A model generated the notes under the pieces. That model searched no databases. It was given only the letters and a program-made list of their open reading frames with translations, and was not told the DNA's origin. From Malurus cyaneus samueli (Eukaryota; Chordata; Aves; Passeriformes; Maluridae), in NCBI GenBank assembly GCA_009741485.1, contig CM019228.1:12269837-12333836 (forward strand): a stretch of 64,000 bases of DNA, written 5' to 3'. Made by a program: the position numbers and the translations under genes. Positions 25,601-37,110 of this stretch are shown one piece after another (within the stretch, counting starts at the first letter, position 1; each line of letters begins with the position of its first letter).

Positions 25601-26467
25601 GGTCTCCCAGTGACCCTCATGTCCCACTCCTTTTGGGGTCCCAGCTCTCTACCCCTTGGTTTGCTTGGCTGAGCTCCCTCTGGAGCTCCAGAGCTGCTAG
25701 GGAAAGCAGCTGTTTCCCTGCTGGCTCCGAGTTCCAAAGGGAACTTGGAGGGTCAGAGCTCCGTTTGTCACCGTCTGACCCCGTGGTCATCTGGGGGGAC
25801 ACTGCACAAGAGGAGAGTGGCACAAGGGCGCTTCGTCATGGCAACATCACCCTGGAATAACAGCGGGGAATGTTATTTCGGGGTTTTTCCTATGTTGTTG
25901 CACATGCTGGGAAAAGTCTAACAAGAAAAATATGTGTTTATGAAAATCCTAGACACAGTGTCCCCACAGCCAGACCCTTCGTGTGTCTTTATTCTGTTGG
26001 ATTTTGGATGTGCCTCGCTCTTGACGGGAATTGCGCACCCAACCTTAAAAAGCGTCAAGATATTCGCGATTTATGAGCTGTAATTTTGATTTCCAGGAGG
26101 CAGCAATGGGGATGTGACATCCAAATTACCCACGGAATATGATTGTGCCATAGCTGGTGCCAGATCTTCTGAAAGGGTGGGGTTTGGGTAAATCTCCTAA
26201 GAGAGCTGGAGCAAAAATACTGAGTTTGGAGCAGGAAGAAGACCTGGGAAGGGGTTGATTTACATTCGTATTTTGTCATTCTGGGTATTTTTCTGGGTTA
26301 CACATCCACTTTAGGATATTTGGTATTGAGTTCTGCTGTCAAACCTTGCAGGTTTTGTGATTTCCCCAATTTTCTTAGAAGAGCTGGGAAGGGTTTTGGT
26401 GTATGAGGGGAAATGTGGCAGGGATGACTGGAGCTGAGTTTGTGAATGTACAAGTCCCAGATGGATA
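22676..26467. other. Non-coding DNA, nothing recognised
   Basis: No recognised exon or transposon. The stretch 24860-25400 is moderately AT-rich, with long open stretches on both strands but no protein I can name. It is the part I would compare first with other birds. Confidence 0.45.
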
Positions 26468-26531
26468 CTCTGCATCTCCTGGAGTATCCCAGAGGTGTTC
26501 CTGTGGCCGGGATACTCCAGGAGAGGCAGAG
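26468..26531. repeat. Near-perfect inverted repeat (hairpin)
   Basis: The arm at 26468-26490 is complementary to 26509-26531 over 23 bp with one mismatch, leaving an 18-nt loop. The arms share CTCCTGGAGTATCCC and its complement. A smaller inner inverted repeat (GGATACT/AGTATCC) lies within the left arm and its 5' flank. The stem is short for a typical animal pre-miRNA. It lies about 75 bp upstream of a young CR1 insertion. Confidence 0.85.
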
Positions 26532-26607
26532 CTGAATGTGGCTGATGGGATTGGAGCTGTGCTCTCCCAGACTGATGGCGACAACTTCATCTTAACTGAA
26601 AAGAGGG

Positions 26608-27001
26608 AGCTGGGCTGAGGGCTGGGGGTGCTCACCTGGAGAGGAGAAGGCTCCAGGGAGAGCTCAGAGCCCCTTTTGGGGCCTAAAGGGGCTCCAGGAG
26701 AGCTGGAGAGGGACTGGGGACAAGGGATGGAGGGACAGGACACAGGGAATGGCTTCCCACTGCCAGAGGGCAGGGATGGATGCGATATTGGGAAGGAATT
26801 GTTCCCTGGGAGAGTGGGGAGGCCCTGGCACAGGGTGCCCAGAGAAGCTGTGGCTGCCCCTGGATCCCTGGCAGTGTCCAAGGCCAGGCTGGACACTGGG
26901 GCTTGGAGCAGCCTGGGACAGTGGGAGGTGTCCCTGCACATGGCAGGGGTGGGACTGGATGGGCTTTAAGGACCCTTCAACCCAAACCAATTCCATGATT
27001 C
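26608..27001 (+). mobile_element. Young CR1 LINE, 5'-truncated, with 3' end
   Basis: The copy runs from a truncation near 26608 (within GAGCTGGGCTGAGGGCTGGG) to a CR1-type terminus, GGATGGGCTTTAAGGACCC then CAATTCCATGATTCC, at about 27001. Diagnostic internal blocks are GGCACAGGGTGCCCAGAGAA, GCAGTGTCCAAGGCCAGGCT and GACACTGGGGCTTGGAGCAG. CR1 is a non-LTR retrotransposon that inserts by target-primed reverse transcription and is usually 5' truncated, as here. No reverse transcriptase frame is retained. It is almost identical over 210 bp to the minus-strand copy at 13013-13222. Confidence 0.85.
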
Positions 27002-30000
27002 CCAGAAACTGGGAGGCCTTAGTGTTTGTGGGTTTTGAAGGTGATCCAGAGCAACAGGGGAAAATGTCACGGCTGGAGCTGCACCAGATCATGCCAGCAC
27101 CACATTTTCTCCCTGCCCTTGCTACAAGCTTTCTGAGAAACTCTAGACCGGTCACATACTTCCCTCCTCTGCCCTGGTATTATTATTTGGGAATTAGAAA
27201 TAATTAGCTGTTTTTTGCCTGTTGCATCTGTTCAGACCACAGCTAACTGGAACTCGACTTTCCACTCTGTGGCCAGACACAAGAGCAAGACGTTCGTCTG
27301 AGCCCTTGGCTCGTGTGATCATTTTCATAGCTAATGGATCAGATAAAACCGGGCACAGCAAGAACACGTTTTGTTCCTGACTCTGCTCTAAAGGTTGGCT
27401 TGACACTCATGTATTTCTGCACCAGTGGAACTTTTTATTTTTAAGCCACTCTAATTGTGCTGCTGCATACGTGGGTGGGACGGATTTTGGACTGGAGATG
27501 TTAACGGCTCGAGCGTGGTGTTGGGCTCCAAGAACAAAGGGTTTGGAAGTTTGGCTCCCAGATCACAAGTGGGAGATGATAAGGGCATTATTTGAGTCTT
27601 CTGGATATCATCTGATACATATCAAATTATCTGAGTCCCCTGGTGAAGGAGGTGGCTGATAAATCCAGCCTAGTGGCAATTCTACCACCCCAGCTTGCAG
27701 AGTTCACTTGTCCACGGACTAAAAAATATTCTTAAAAATCCTATTTCTCTACCCTGCATCTCCCAGGTCACCTGCACTGGTTTCTCATGCCATTGTGCTG
27801 GGAAGGCACACGGGGCTGGAGCTGGGGGATTGCTGGGAAGCTTTGCCCTGCTCGTGCTCACGCTCTGGATCGTTGACACAAGCTTTGCAAATGCAGTGCT
27901 TTGGGAATATGGTTGGGATCTGTGGAATAAACTGAGCCTGCTGCTTCCACGAAGTGTGGGAGCAATGAGTCACATTGCACAGAGTGACTTACGTAGAAAA
28001 ACTCCCTGCTAGGTGTCAGATGAAAATGTGTTTTGTGCCTGCAGCCTCTGCGGTCGGGCAACACATGCTGCAAAAATGTTCTGGATGTGCAGGAAACCAG
28101 CAAGAGCTGGGAGCTCTGAGCAGATCCCAGGAACACATCAACCCTACACAAATGTCCAGAAACTTCTCAGTGGCAAAAGAGGACATGAAATGGACTCCTG
28201 GCAGTGTTTGACAGGGTTGTGGTTTGTCCCTTTCAAAGGGGATTTGTTGGGTACACCCTGGTGCAAGTTTGGATGGAGCTGCTGCTGCTCATGGCAGAAC
28301 ATCACAAACTCCCTCCTTCCCCATTCCCATCACAGAACCCCTTGAGGAAGGGAATAGCCTGATATTGAAATTGTCTGTAAGCTATTTAGATCAGGATCCC
28401 TAAACTGCTGCAAGGGCTGTTGGATAATACATGTATAATTTTTTTATGGCTTTTTATGAAAAAGGAAGTCAGGCCCGGGCTGGTGAGACTGGAAGAGCAG
28501 GGAGTGGATTGGCTGTCAAGGGTCAGCCTCCCAATAGCCCTGTGATCAAAGGCTGCTCTCAGCAGCATGAGTTTACAGGCAGCCAAGACAAACAATGAAC
28601 AACTTTATCTCCTTTCAGAAAAGAAAAAAAAAAATAAAGTTCCAGGAAACCATTTCTGGACCGGACAAATTTTGGTTGTTATTCCCTTTCTCTCTCCCAG
28701 TGCAGCCATTTCCAGATGAAAGATGATAACAGAGAGGCAGCAGAGCCCCAACACAAACCAGGTTGTGCCGTGCTCTCAGGTGCTGAAAATTGGTGCAGAG
28801 CTGGGGAACTCCAAGCAGCAGGACCACTTTACTCCTGCTGAGAATCTGGCCTTCACCAGCAGCTGTCCATGAGAAAGCAACAGGAAGCTCTGAATTGAGC
28901 CGTGGTCGTTTCCCCCCGTTCGATCCCTTCTCCGAAGGTGTTGCCTCATTTGTTTGCAGTTGGAATTGTGCCTGTCCCAGCTGGGCCTCCCGAGTCAGCT
29001 GCTCAGAGCACAGCTGGCCAGCTTGAAACACTCTGGCTGCAGCCTCAGCTCGCTGGACAAAGTCAGCAGAAGGGAAAAACATTTTGGGCTCCCGTGTACT
29101 TGATTATTTGTTTGGGAGCGAGAGGAAGATATGAGAAGAAAACCTCTCATTCCTAAAATGGAAAAAGTTACAAAATGTTTCGTTGGGTTTGGATCTGAGG
29201 GAGAGGAATCTTCTCAAACTGCAGAGTGTTCTTGATTTAGGATTTCCTGTTGGATGTGTTTCAGAAAGCTATTCCAGTCACAAGTGGCCAGATTCTCTGC
29301 TAGAATGGAAGTGTAAAGCTCTGCTGATATGGATCCACGTTGCACTCTGACCCCAGCCTAAGAGCTTAGGCCAAGCTTTGGCTGTGGATTGTAAAGATCT
29401 GTCCCTGACTGGGGGCTCAGGACAGAACTAAATCCAAGCACAAGTGGCAGTGCTGAGGTTCGGAGCTGCCTGTGGGTGTTTAATCCCCCTCCAGTGCTGA
29501 CACCCACTGCGATTTGGGGTTGGACTGCTCTTGGAAGATGTAAATGTTTTAGTTTGAGGCTGTAAGGCTTGTTTTGGGGTTATGCTAAGTGGACCTGCTC
29601 ACATCAGTCTGGAGGAAGGCAGGAAGCCCCCAACCTTCCAACTAAGCAGCCGTAGGGGTTCTTGTAGACATCACTGCTGTTTGTACTTAATATATATACC
29701 CCTCTTCACACTCAACATGGAAAATACTGTGAGAAAAGCTTTCTGAGACAGGGTTTAGTGCTGAGAACAGAGGCAAAAATGCCCTGGAGGCTCAAGAAAA
29801 CATATTTCCATAGACTTTCCAGATGTGCACATACCAGAGTAGTGGAGAGTTGGGAGAGCATGGCCCTCTCCAGTGATGGCTGCTCCTGAAACAGTGATGG
29901 GGAGTTGATGATTAAATACAGAGCCACGGGGATGGAGCCTCTGCCCAATGAAGGATGAAGCTGCAGGAGAACTTCACCTTCTCTTCTTCCCACATCTCTC

Positions 30001-30284
30001 ACCCTTCCTCCCACCAAAGGATGGAGCAGCTGCTGGGGACCTCCCTATGAGGAGAGGATTTCTAGGGACAGGAGGTCCCTAGATTCTCTTTCCTTGGCTG
30101 GCACCGCTGCTCCAGGGTGTATTCCCAAATCCCTGACCTTCCTTCCACCCCTGGCAGCGAGGGCTGGGCTGTGTGCACTGCTGCAGTCTCCCCTTGATGT
30201 CTCATTCTCTCTGTTCACGTCTTTCATGTTCTCTGCCTTTTTCCCACCCTTCAGAGTCAACGCTGCAGCAGCCTGTGAGTGACA
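27002..30284. other. Non-coding DNA, nothing recognised
   Basis: No recognised exon. About 28390-28640 is AT-rich, CpG-poor and might be a conserved element. The rest is mixed composition without tandem structure. Confidence 0.45.
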
Positions 30285-30375
30285 GCAAAATATAAGCTTA
30301 TTTTGATAAGCTTATATAACATAAATTGTATAAAAATATAAGCTTATCTTATAATAGAAGCTTATAAATATAAGG
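30285..30375. repeat. Cluster of AT palindromes centred on AAGCTT
   Basis: The self-complementary 10-mer ATAAGCTTAT occurs at 30292-30301, 30306-30315 and 30338-30347, and a fourth partial copy (GAAGCTTAT) lies near 30357-30365. The surrounding DNA is almost pure A and T. The palindromes can pair with themselves and with each other to form alternative hairpins. Confidence 0.85.
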
Positions 30376-33300
30376 CTTTATTTTGATTAATTTTATTGAC
30401 TTGCAGGCCTTTGTTTTAAGCCTGTACCATTGAATCTGCTGCCTGCTGTTCCTGCCTCGTGGGAGCTGTTGAACTCCAGAGCTCACAGTTTGGTGCTGAC
30501 ACCCCTGGCACCTCCAGAAGGTCAGAGAGGTCGAGGTACCCACTTGCCCGGGGATTTTAGTGGAGTCTGAATCTCCCGTTCCTAGAAGGCTCCTGTGACT
30601 GCCCCAGCGAAACGTGCAGCGTTTCCCTGGCGTGGCTCATTATTTATACAGGATTTCTGCATAATTACCGGGCTCCTGTGAAGGTCTCCAGGTGCTCTGC
30701 AGGTGCCAAGGCGTGAGCTCAGCTGCAGTTAATGAAACTCGGGTGACCGATAGACCTGTGACTCGCCCAGGGCGCAAAGCGCCGGCCAACGTGAGCCGGG
30801 TGCCTCCCTCCACCCCGATGAGTTACCCCCATTCCGCTGCTCCAGAGAAGCTGGAAATCCAGTTTAACCATCTGCTTGGGAATTCCCCTGTAGCTGGAGG
30901 GGATGGAGCATTCTCACACCCCAGCATGGAGGGTGCGGTTGAGGCGAAGGACGCATGCGTGGGATCCGTGAGCGCTGCCTGAGCCAGGCTGACCCCCAGA
31001 CTGGCCCTTGGGAATTGGGACACTTGGTCAGGGCTCAGCGTGGCTCTTCGGGCTGCCACCTGTTTCCCAGGGTTGGACAGCGTGTCCTGAGCATCCTGAA
31101 GCTCGGTGACTGTGTTTGTGCTGGGATATGGCTGGAGGAAGAGTCTCACATGCAGGTGTTGGGAATCTTCCCCATCTCTCCGGTTCAGAGGAGCTGTGGA
31201 AAGCTGGGTGATATTTGCTCCAAAGCAGAGCACAGAGCTGGATTGCTCTCAAGCAGAACAGGCTTTATGAGGGGGGAATTCTCTCAAAACCAGCAAAACC
31301 TCTCTCAACAAGTAAGGAGGTTTCTAAAATAGCTGTAAGCACCCTCAAAGATTTTAAAAGTGGTTTCCAGCCTAGACCTGGCTCTCCAGAATTTACCCTC
31401 AGAACTCAGACTGGAAGTTGTGCCATCTTCCACTGTCAGACACCAATTTGGAAAGCCCCAGCTGTCGAACAATTGTGGCAACAGCATGTGCTCCAAAATT
31501 GAGGAGAAACCCATACAACAGTGACAGCCAAGGCGTACTTTGGACCACACCGCTCTGCAGGGTTGGGGTTTTTAGCAGCATTAGGCTGTGATTAGTTTCT
31601 GCATTCATCCTGATTTTTTCAAAGGAATAGTGCAGTGATTTGATGGAGGTGCTTGCAGTTCCCTGTTGTGTGAGCTGCTGTGGCAGGGCAGGGGTGCTGG
31701 TGCTGCTCCGTGGTCACTGGTGGTGCAGGGTGAGCTGAGATCGCACCTGGACAGAGGTGATTTATTCTGCAGAATGGGGATCTTTGCTAAACCCCACAGA
31801 TTATTGCGTAGGAACACTTTGTGAGGCCAACATTAAGGTTATTTATTGCAATAAGGGGCTGTTTTATTTCTTTTTCTGACAAAGCCACCAACGAGAGCAG
31901 CTCAGTGAAGCTGGCAGGATCTCAGTCAGACATCCCCATACGGAGAGGGCAGCACTGGAGATTTCTCTGTGCTGGCTGTGAGGGCCATTCTTATGACCCA
32001 ATAGTCAATACATCGAATAAATCTGTATCCAGCAATGAAGTCTGGATTGAGTTAGAATTGCCCAATGACCTATTAGTGCAATGTACTTGTTATTTTTCCT
32101 GGCATGCTCCGATTTTTCTCTACCCCTGATGGATTGTTTTTTTTTTCTCCAGTTCACAGATAGCTGGGAAAATGTGCTGCCCTTATTTTCTGCATGGCAG
32201 AAAATATCTTCATCTTCTGCTTTCTTTTTTCTTTTTCTTTTTTCTTTTATTTTAAGGATAATTAACAGAGCAAAATTGCTTGCAGATTCTGCTTTTCAGC
32301 AGTCCAAACACGAGCTGTCGGTTTTGCTTTGGGGTTTTTTTACAGCTGAATTTTGGGAGCGAGGGGATAGAAGCATTAAAATTACCTGCTTTTCTGCAAT
32401 GGGTAAAAACAGGAACCTTTTCATGAAAATTGACTGACGACTGCTTTTTTTTTCACGGGGAGGAGGGAAGATTAGGGTAAAGAGCAAAAAGAACAGCTCG
32501 AGTTGAAACTCCTTTTGGCAAGTGAACGCACATCAGCGTGCTCAACGAAATTCCACCCTGCCTTTGCTCTCACAGGATTGAGTTGGACGCCCCACTGCAG
32601 ATCCTTTTGCAAATATGGTTTTCATTTTGCCTGTTTTGCTGCCGTTCAGGCTCTTATCAGTTCCCTGCTTGACAAGAGATGCTTCTGCTTTTTCTTCTTG
32701 TTCGTCCTCGCCTTGCACGGTCAAATTCAAGCGTTTCCCATCGCTGTCGGGTTGTTTCATCGCAGACCAAACGGTTCCCTTGCCTGTTCCCCCTCCCCTG
32801 CTGCAGAGCTTCATGATGGGGAGTGTGGAGGAAGGAAAATACAGAGCTCATTTATTTTTAAGTAACTGTAACTAATGGCTTGATCAGCTAACGTAGTGGA
32901 AAATATGCAAACTGCTCGGAGGAGAGTGGATGTTAAAAATGTAACTACAACATTATTGAGACATCTTTCAGCCCTAATGACAGGCTGAATAACAAACATG
33001 TCAGAAACTTTGTTGCTTCTCTAAGCAAAACCAAATAATTGAATTTATTTTCACTGATGGTTTTGCCTTTTCCATATTCAGCTCCTCATCCATTTTGCTG
33101 TAGCCCTTGTCAGTTCTCTTTGAATAAACATATTTTTTTTCTTAAATGGTAGAGTGAGCAGGGGACCGGACTTTTTTGTACCTCCCTCTCTTCTCTGCCA
33201 CACACTTTTTTTTGGCTTATCACATAAGATCCGTTCTCAAATGATTCTGCTGTGGCTCCATCAGGGCTGTGTGTTGGATGTTGTTGTCTCTGCTCCTTGA

Positions 33301-36300
33301 GCACATCCATGGTTGATGTGGATTGGTCCCAATTTATTAATTTCTCAATAATTATATTACCTTGCATCAGCTGATGGTCTACTCCCCATAGTCTGGAGCT
33401 GTGAAACTTCTTGCCCAGACCTTTGTCTCAGTCAGGGGCTGCTCCTTCTATGGCCAGCGGGGTTTTCACTGCAAACCTCCCATGATAGTGCAGGCTGTGA
33501 ACAGCTTGGGAGCGTCTACGATGGGATCTTTTCTCACGGGAAATAGGGGAGCCAAATCCATTTCTCTGCTGGGACAACCCTTGAGAAAGCATTCTCTTTA
33601 AAGGTATCCCCTGAGAGGCAGGTTGGTTGGATTTCCATCCCTCCTGCCCCGATGGAGGGGCCGGGGAGGCCCTCGTGGCTCCGTGCCCGCCGCACCTGCC
33701 AACCCCTGCAGCTCTCCTCTCCAAATTGCTCCTTGCCCTCCTTGGCACCGGGAGCTAAACCTGCAGCTCTCCCTCTGCAGAAGGGAACCCTGGAACTGGC
33801 CCACAGCTCTGCAGGGCAGCAGGGACACGGCGGCTCAGACACATGGTTCTGGCATGTGCGTTTCTTTTTAATTTAGCGCAGAGCCGCAGCGAACCGTTCC
33901 ACCCACAGGTGAGATCCTTGGAAAAGTGACTGCCCAGAGCTCCGGAGCTTTCAGCCTTCACGCTAACGCACGGGCCCAGCTGGCTGGAGATTAAAGAGCG
34001 CAGTCGAAAACCAAAAAGCATTTGAAATTGCACCACTGAGCTGGCAGGAAATTCCAGCTTTTTGTAGATGTCGGAGGCGTTGGAACGGCGAGGAACCAGA
34101 AGGTGAAATTCCGGGGCGAATCGCATCATCAGCGTTTCAGCAAAGCCTCGGACACAGGCTGTGCATGGGGGGGACTATCCCCACCCCTCCCAATCTTGGG
34201 AAGGGGGGAAGAGGAGGGAAGAGCATCCTGGCTCGCAGCCTGGCTCCTGCCTCGGCTGTCTCTGTGTGTGAATCCCAACGCGGTGCTCAGCACTCGCTCT
34301 GGGGATGGAGCTTCCAGCCCTGTCAGCCCCAGCCAGCCCCAGGCGTGCCAGAGATCTCCAGGGCAGATTGGAGGCTTTTGTTGTGCCCGTGATAAACGTT
34401 CCCTCTGCTTCCTGGGCTGACTTGCTCATGCTCCTGGAAGATGACTCGCACTTTAGCGGGGTTTTAACTGCTCTGAACGGAGTGGTGTTTTGTGTGGATC
34501 GATCAGAGAGGACATCTGCCTGCAAGGAACAAGGGCAGGAGGCTGGATGGTTTTTTGGACCTTTACCCTTTATTAGTGCAGGCGTGTGTGGGCCTGAAAT
34601 GAGCCTGTCGGTGAAAACATCGGCTCCGAAATCCTCCTGAAAATCAGTGCGGCCGCGCTCGTTCCCTTCCCTTCCCCTCCCAAATGGGCTGCCAAAGATT
34701 ATCGCTCCAGCAACAATGCTTAGAGGCATCTGAAGAACTCGAGGCCTCCTGTGAAGCCATTGGCACCAATGGGAGACTTCAGCTTCCTCTTCTCTCATCC
34801 CCTTTCCTCCCCCCTCACCGAGGGCAGATCAAGCCCTGCCAGCATGAGTGGTGGAGAACAGAATCTGCATTGATGACAGATGGAACGAATGTTATGGATG
34901 CATCCCAGGCCCTGAGCTGTTGTGCCCCATAAATCAGGAATAGAACTTTGCCAACTCGAAATCCTTCACAGGGCTGGACTATCAGCCAGCTTAATGTCTG
35001 GCTCTGCAACCCCAAAATTGCATAAAAAATAAAATAAAAAAATAAAATAAAGCAGTGAACACGCGTGCCCTCGGTTGAACTCACAGCCAGCGGGGCTGGG
35101 TTGGGTCCAGCTCCTGGAGATGAATGTGTCTCTGTGATAAGCCACTTCTGCAAGATAATTCACGGTTTGGAAGCTCCCCCTGCACCACTGGGCCATGGAT
35201 GTGCGGATGAAGTGTGAGCTCCCAGGCTGCAGATGCTATCGGAGCTCCACAGGCGGCGGGATGTGTGTGATGGCCACCCCGATGACACCCGAGCAATCGG
35301 GGCAGCCCAAACCACTTCATCTTGCTCTCCTCACCCGTGTGCCAGCTCCTGGACTGCTCCTTCACTGAGAAAAGCTGGAACCACACGCAACCACCGTGTG
35401 TGAAAACTCGCTGCCGTCAGGAAAGCTGCTTCCCGTGTGCCACATAAATCCCGAGTGCTTGGGATTTAAGACAAAAAAAAAAAGGGCAAATAAAAGGATT
35501 TGCTGTTAAAATTATGACTTGGCAGCCCCACGGATGTGCGTGGGGGAGAAGTGCCTGCAACCTTTTTAGAGGAATACTTGCCCTTTGGAAAAGGAGCTTC
35601 CATCAAAGTAACAAGGCTTCACCCTTCTCGGTGGGATTTTGGCAGCGTGAAGGGGAGAGGAAAGGCTGAAGTGATCCCTTCAGCTTTCTCACTCTGTCTC
35701 AGCAATGATAAAATGAAACATTTTAATGCAGCACTTCAGATCTCTGACAGCTGTGGTAGCCTGGTGTTTACAGAAGACATCCTGTTGTTCAAGGGAGACA
35801 CTTCTGCCTTGCTGAAATGAGGGTTTTAAAATTTTTTTCCCCTCCTCACTGCTCCTTTATGCAATTTCCACTCCAAAAGGCCGTTACAAGGGTGACTCTG
35901 CAGATTCTGAGGGTTGTAACAGCAAGTTTTCCATCAAAAAATATGTGAAATACACAGCTTATATTGTAATATGCAACAAAACAAAAAGCCGGATGTCATC
36001 GGAATGTGCGCAGCATCCGCACGTGAGTGCATCCTCCTGGAATTGCATTCCAGCCCGCAGCACAGTGGGATGAATCACGGAAATGCACCCAGGACAAATT
36101 GGTCGATGTTTGAAAGAGCTGATGGCTCTGGTACAGCTGATGGCTTGGAAGGGAGGGAGCTGCATCCAGCAGACAGACGGAGTGCAGGAACACGCCGGAC
36201 GAGCCGGGTGCTATATGCTGCTCCAGGAGAAAATCCATTTCCTGTTTTGTGGTCTTATTCAATATAACAGTCATTGTACTGAGAAGAGGGGAAAAAAAGC

Positions 36301-36649
36301 ACAGCCATCAGTGTGCTACAAAGCTGTTTTTTGGGAAGTAGGGAATGTGGGGACTTCCACCTGCTGGCAGCCCCTTTGGAGCCTTCCTCTTCTGAGCAGG
36401 GTGATGGGGATGATAGCTCTGAGCCTTCAACAGCTACCTCAGCGTTGCATCTTCAGCTCTGGATCTCCAAACCCGCTGAGCTCTCGGATTTTCCCCAGCC
36501 CTGTGGCCTTGTTCAGCTGTTGCTTTGCCTCTGGACCGGGAGAGCTCAGGAGTGCTCGGTCAGGAGCTCAGGGACACCAGGAGGATCAGCAGCAGAGCCA
36601 GAATTAGGGGCTCAGAGCCCACTTACTGTGTGCTGTGGAGTAGCTGGAG
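30376..36649. other. Non-coding DNA with possible conserved patches
   Basis: No gene is recognised. Unique CpG-poor patches that look enhancer-like lie at about 31960-32115 and 35930-36130. GC-rich patches lie at about 30690-30820 and 33650-33900. An (AAAAT)n-like tract is at about 35021-35052, and T-rich runs are near 32140 and 32230. Overlapping frames on both strands are judged non-coding. Confidence 0.45.
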
Positions 36650-37110
36650 AAGGAGAGAATTTTGGTGTTTTGGTGAAGGAGGAATTTTGGTCTTTTGGTG
36701 AAGGAGAAATTTTGGTGTTTTGGTGAAGGAGGAATTTTGTTTCTTTAATGCAGGGGGAATTTTGATGTTTTGGTGAAGGAGTAATTTTTGTGTTTCAGTG
36801 AAGGAGAAATTTTAATGTTTTGGTGAAGGAGGAATTTTGTTTTTTTTAATGAAGGAGGAATTTTGGTGTTTCAGTGAAGGAGGAATTTTGGTTTTAATGA
36901 AGGGGCAATTTTGATGTTTTGGTGAAGGAGGAATTTTGGTTTTTTAATGAAGGAGGAATTTTGGTGTTTCGGTGAAGGAGGAATTTTGATGTTTTAATGA
37001 AGGAGGAATTTTGGTGTTTTGCTGGAGAAATTTTGGTGTTTTGGTGAAAGAGGAAATTTGATGTCTTGGTGAAGGAGAAATTTTGATGTCTTGGTGATAG
37101 GTGAATTTTG
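36650..37110. repeat. Degenerate ~25-bp minisatellite, roughly 18 units
   Basis: A unit built from GAATTTTGGTGTTTTGGTG plus AAGGAG is repeated head to tail for about 455 bp. Variants change GGTG to GATG and GTTTTGG to CTTTAAT or TTTCAGT, and unit length varies by a few bases. The array has strong strand asymmetry (G and T on plus). The long minus-strand frame through it is a by-product of a stop-free unit, not a gene. Confidence 0.95.

Noticed and set aside
34175..34798. 207-codon minus-strand open frame
   Set aside because: No recognisable domain, and other frames overlap it. Length alone is not evidence at this GC content.
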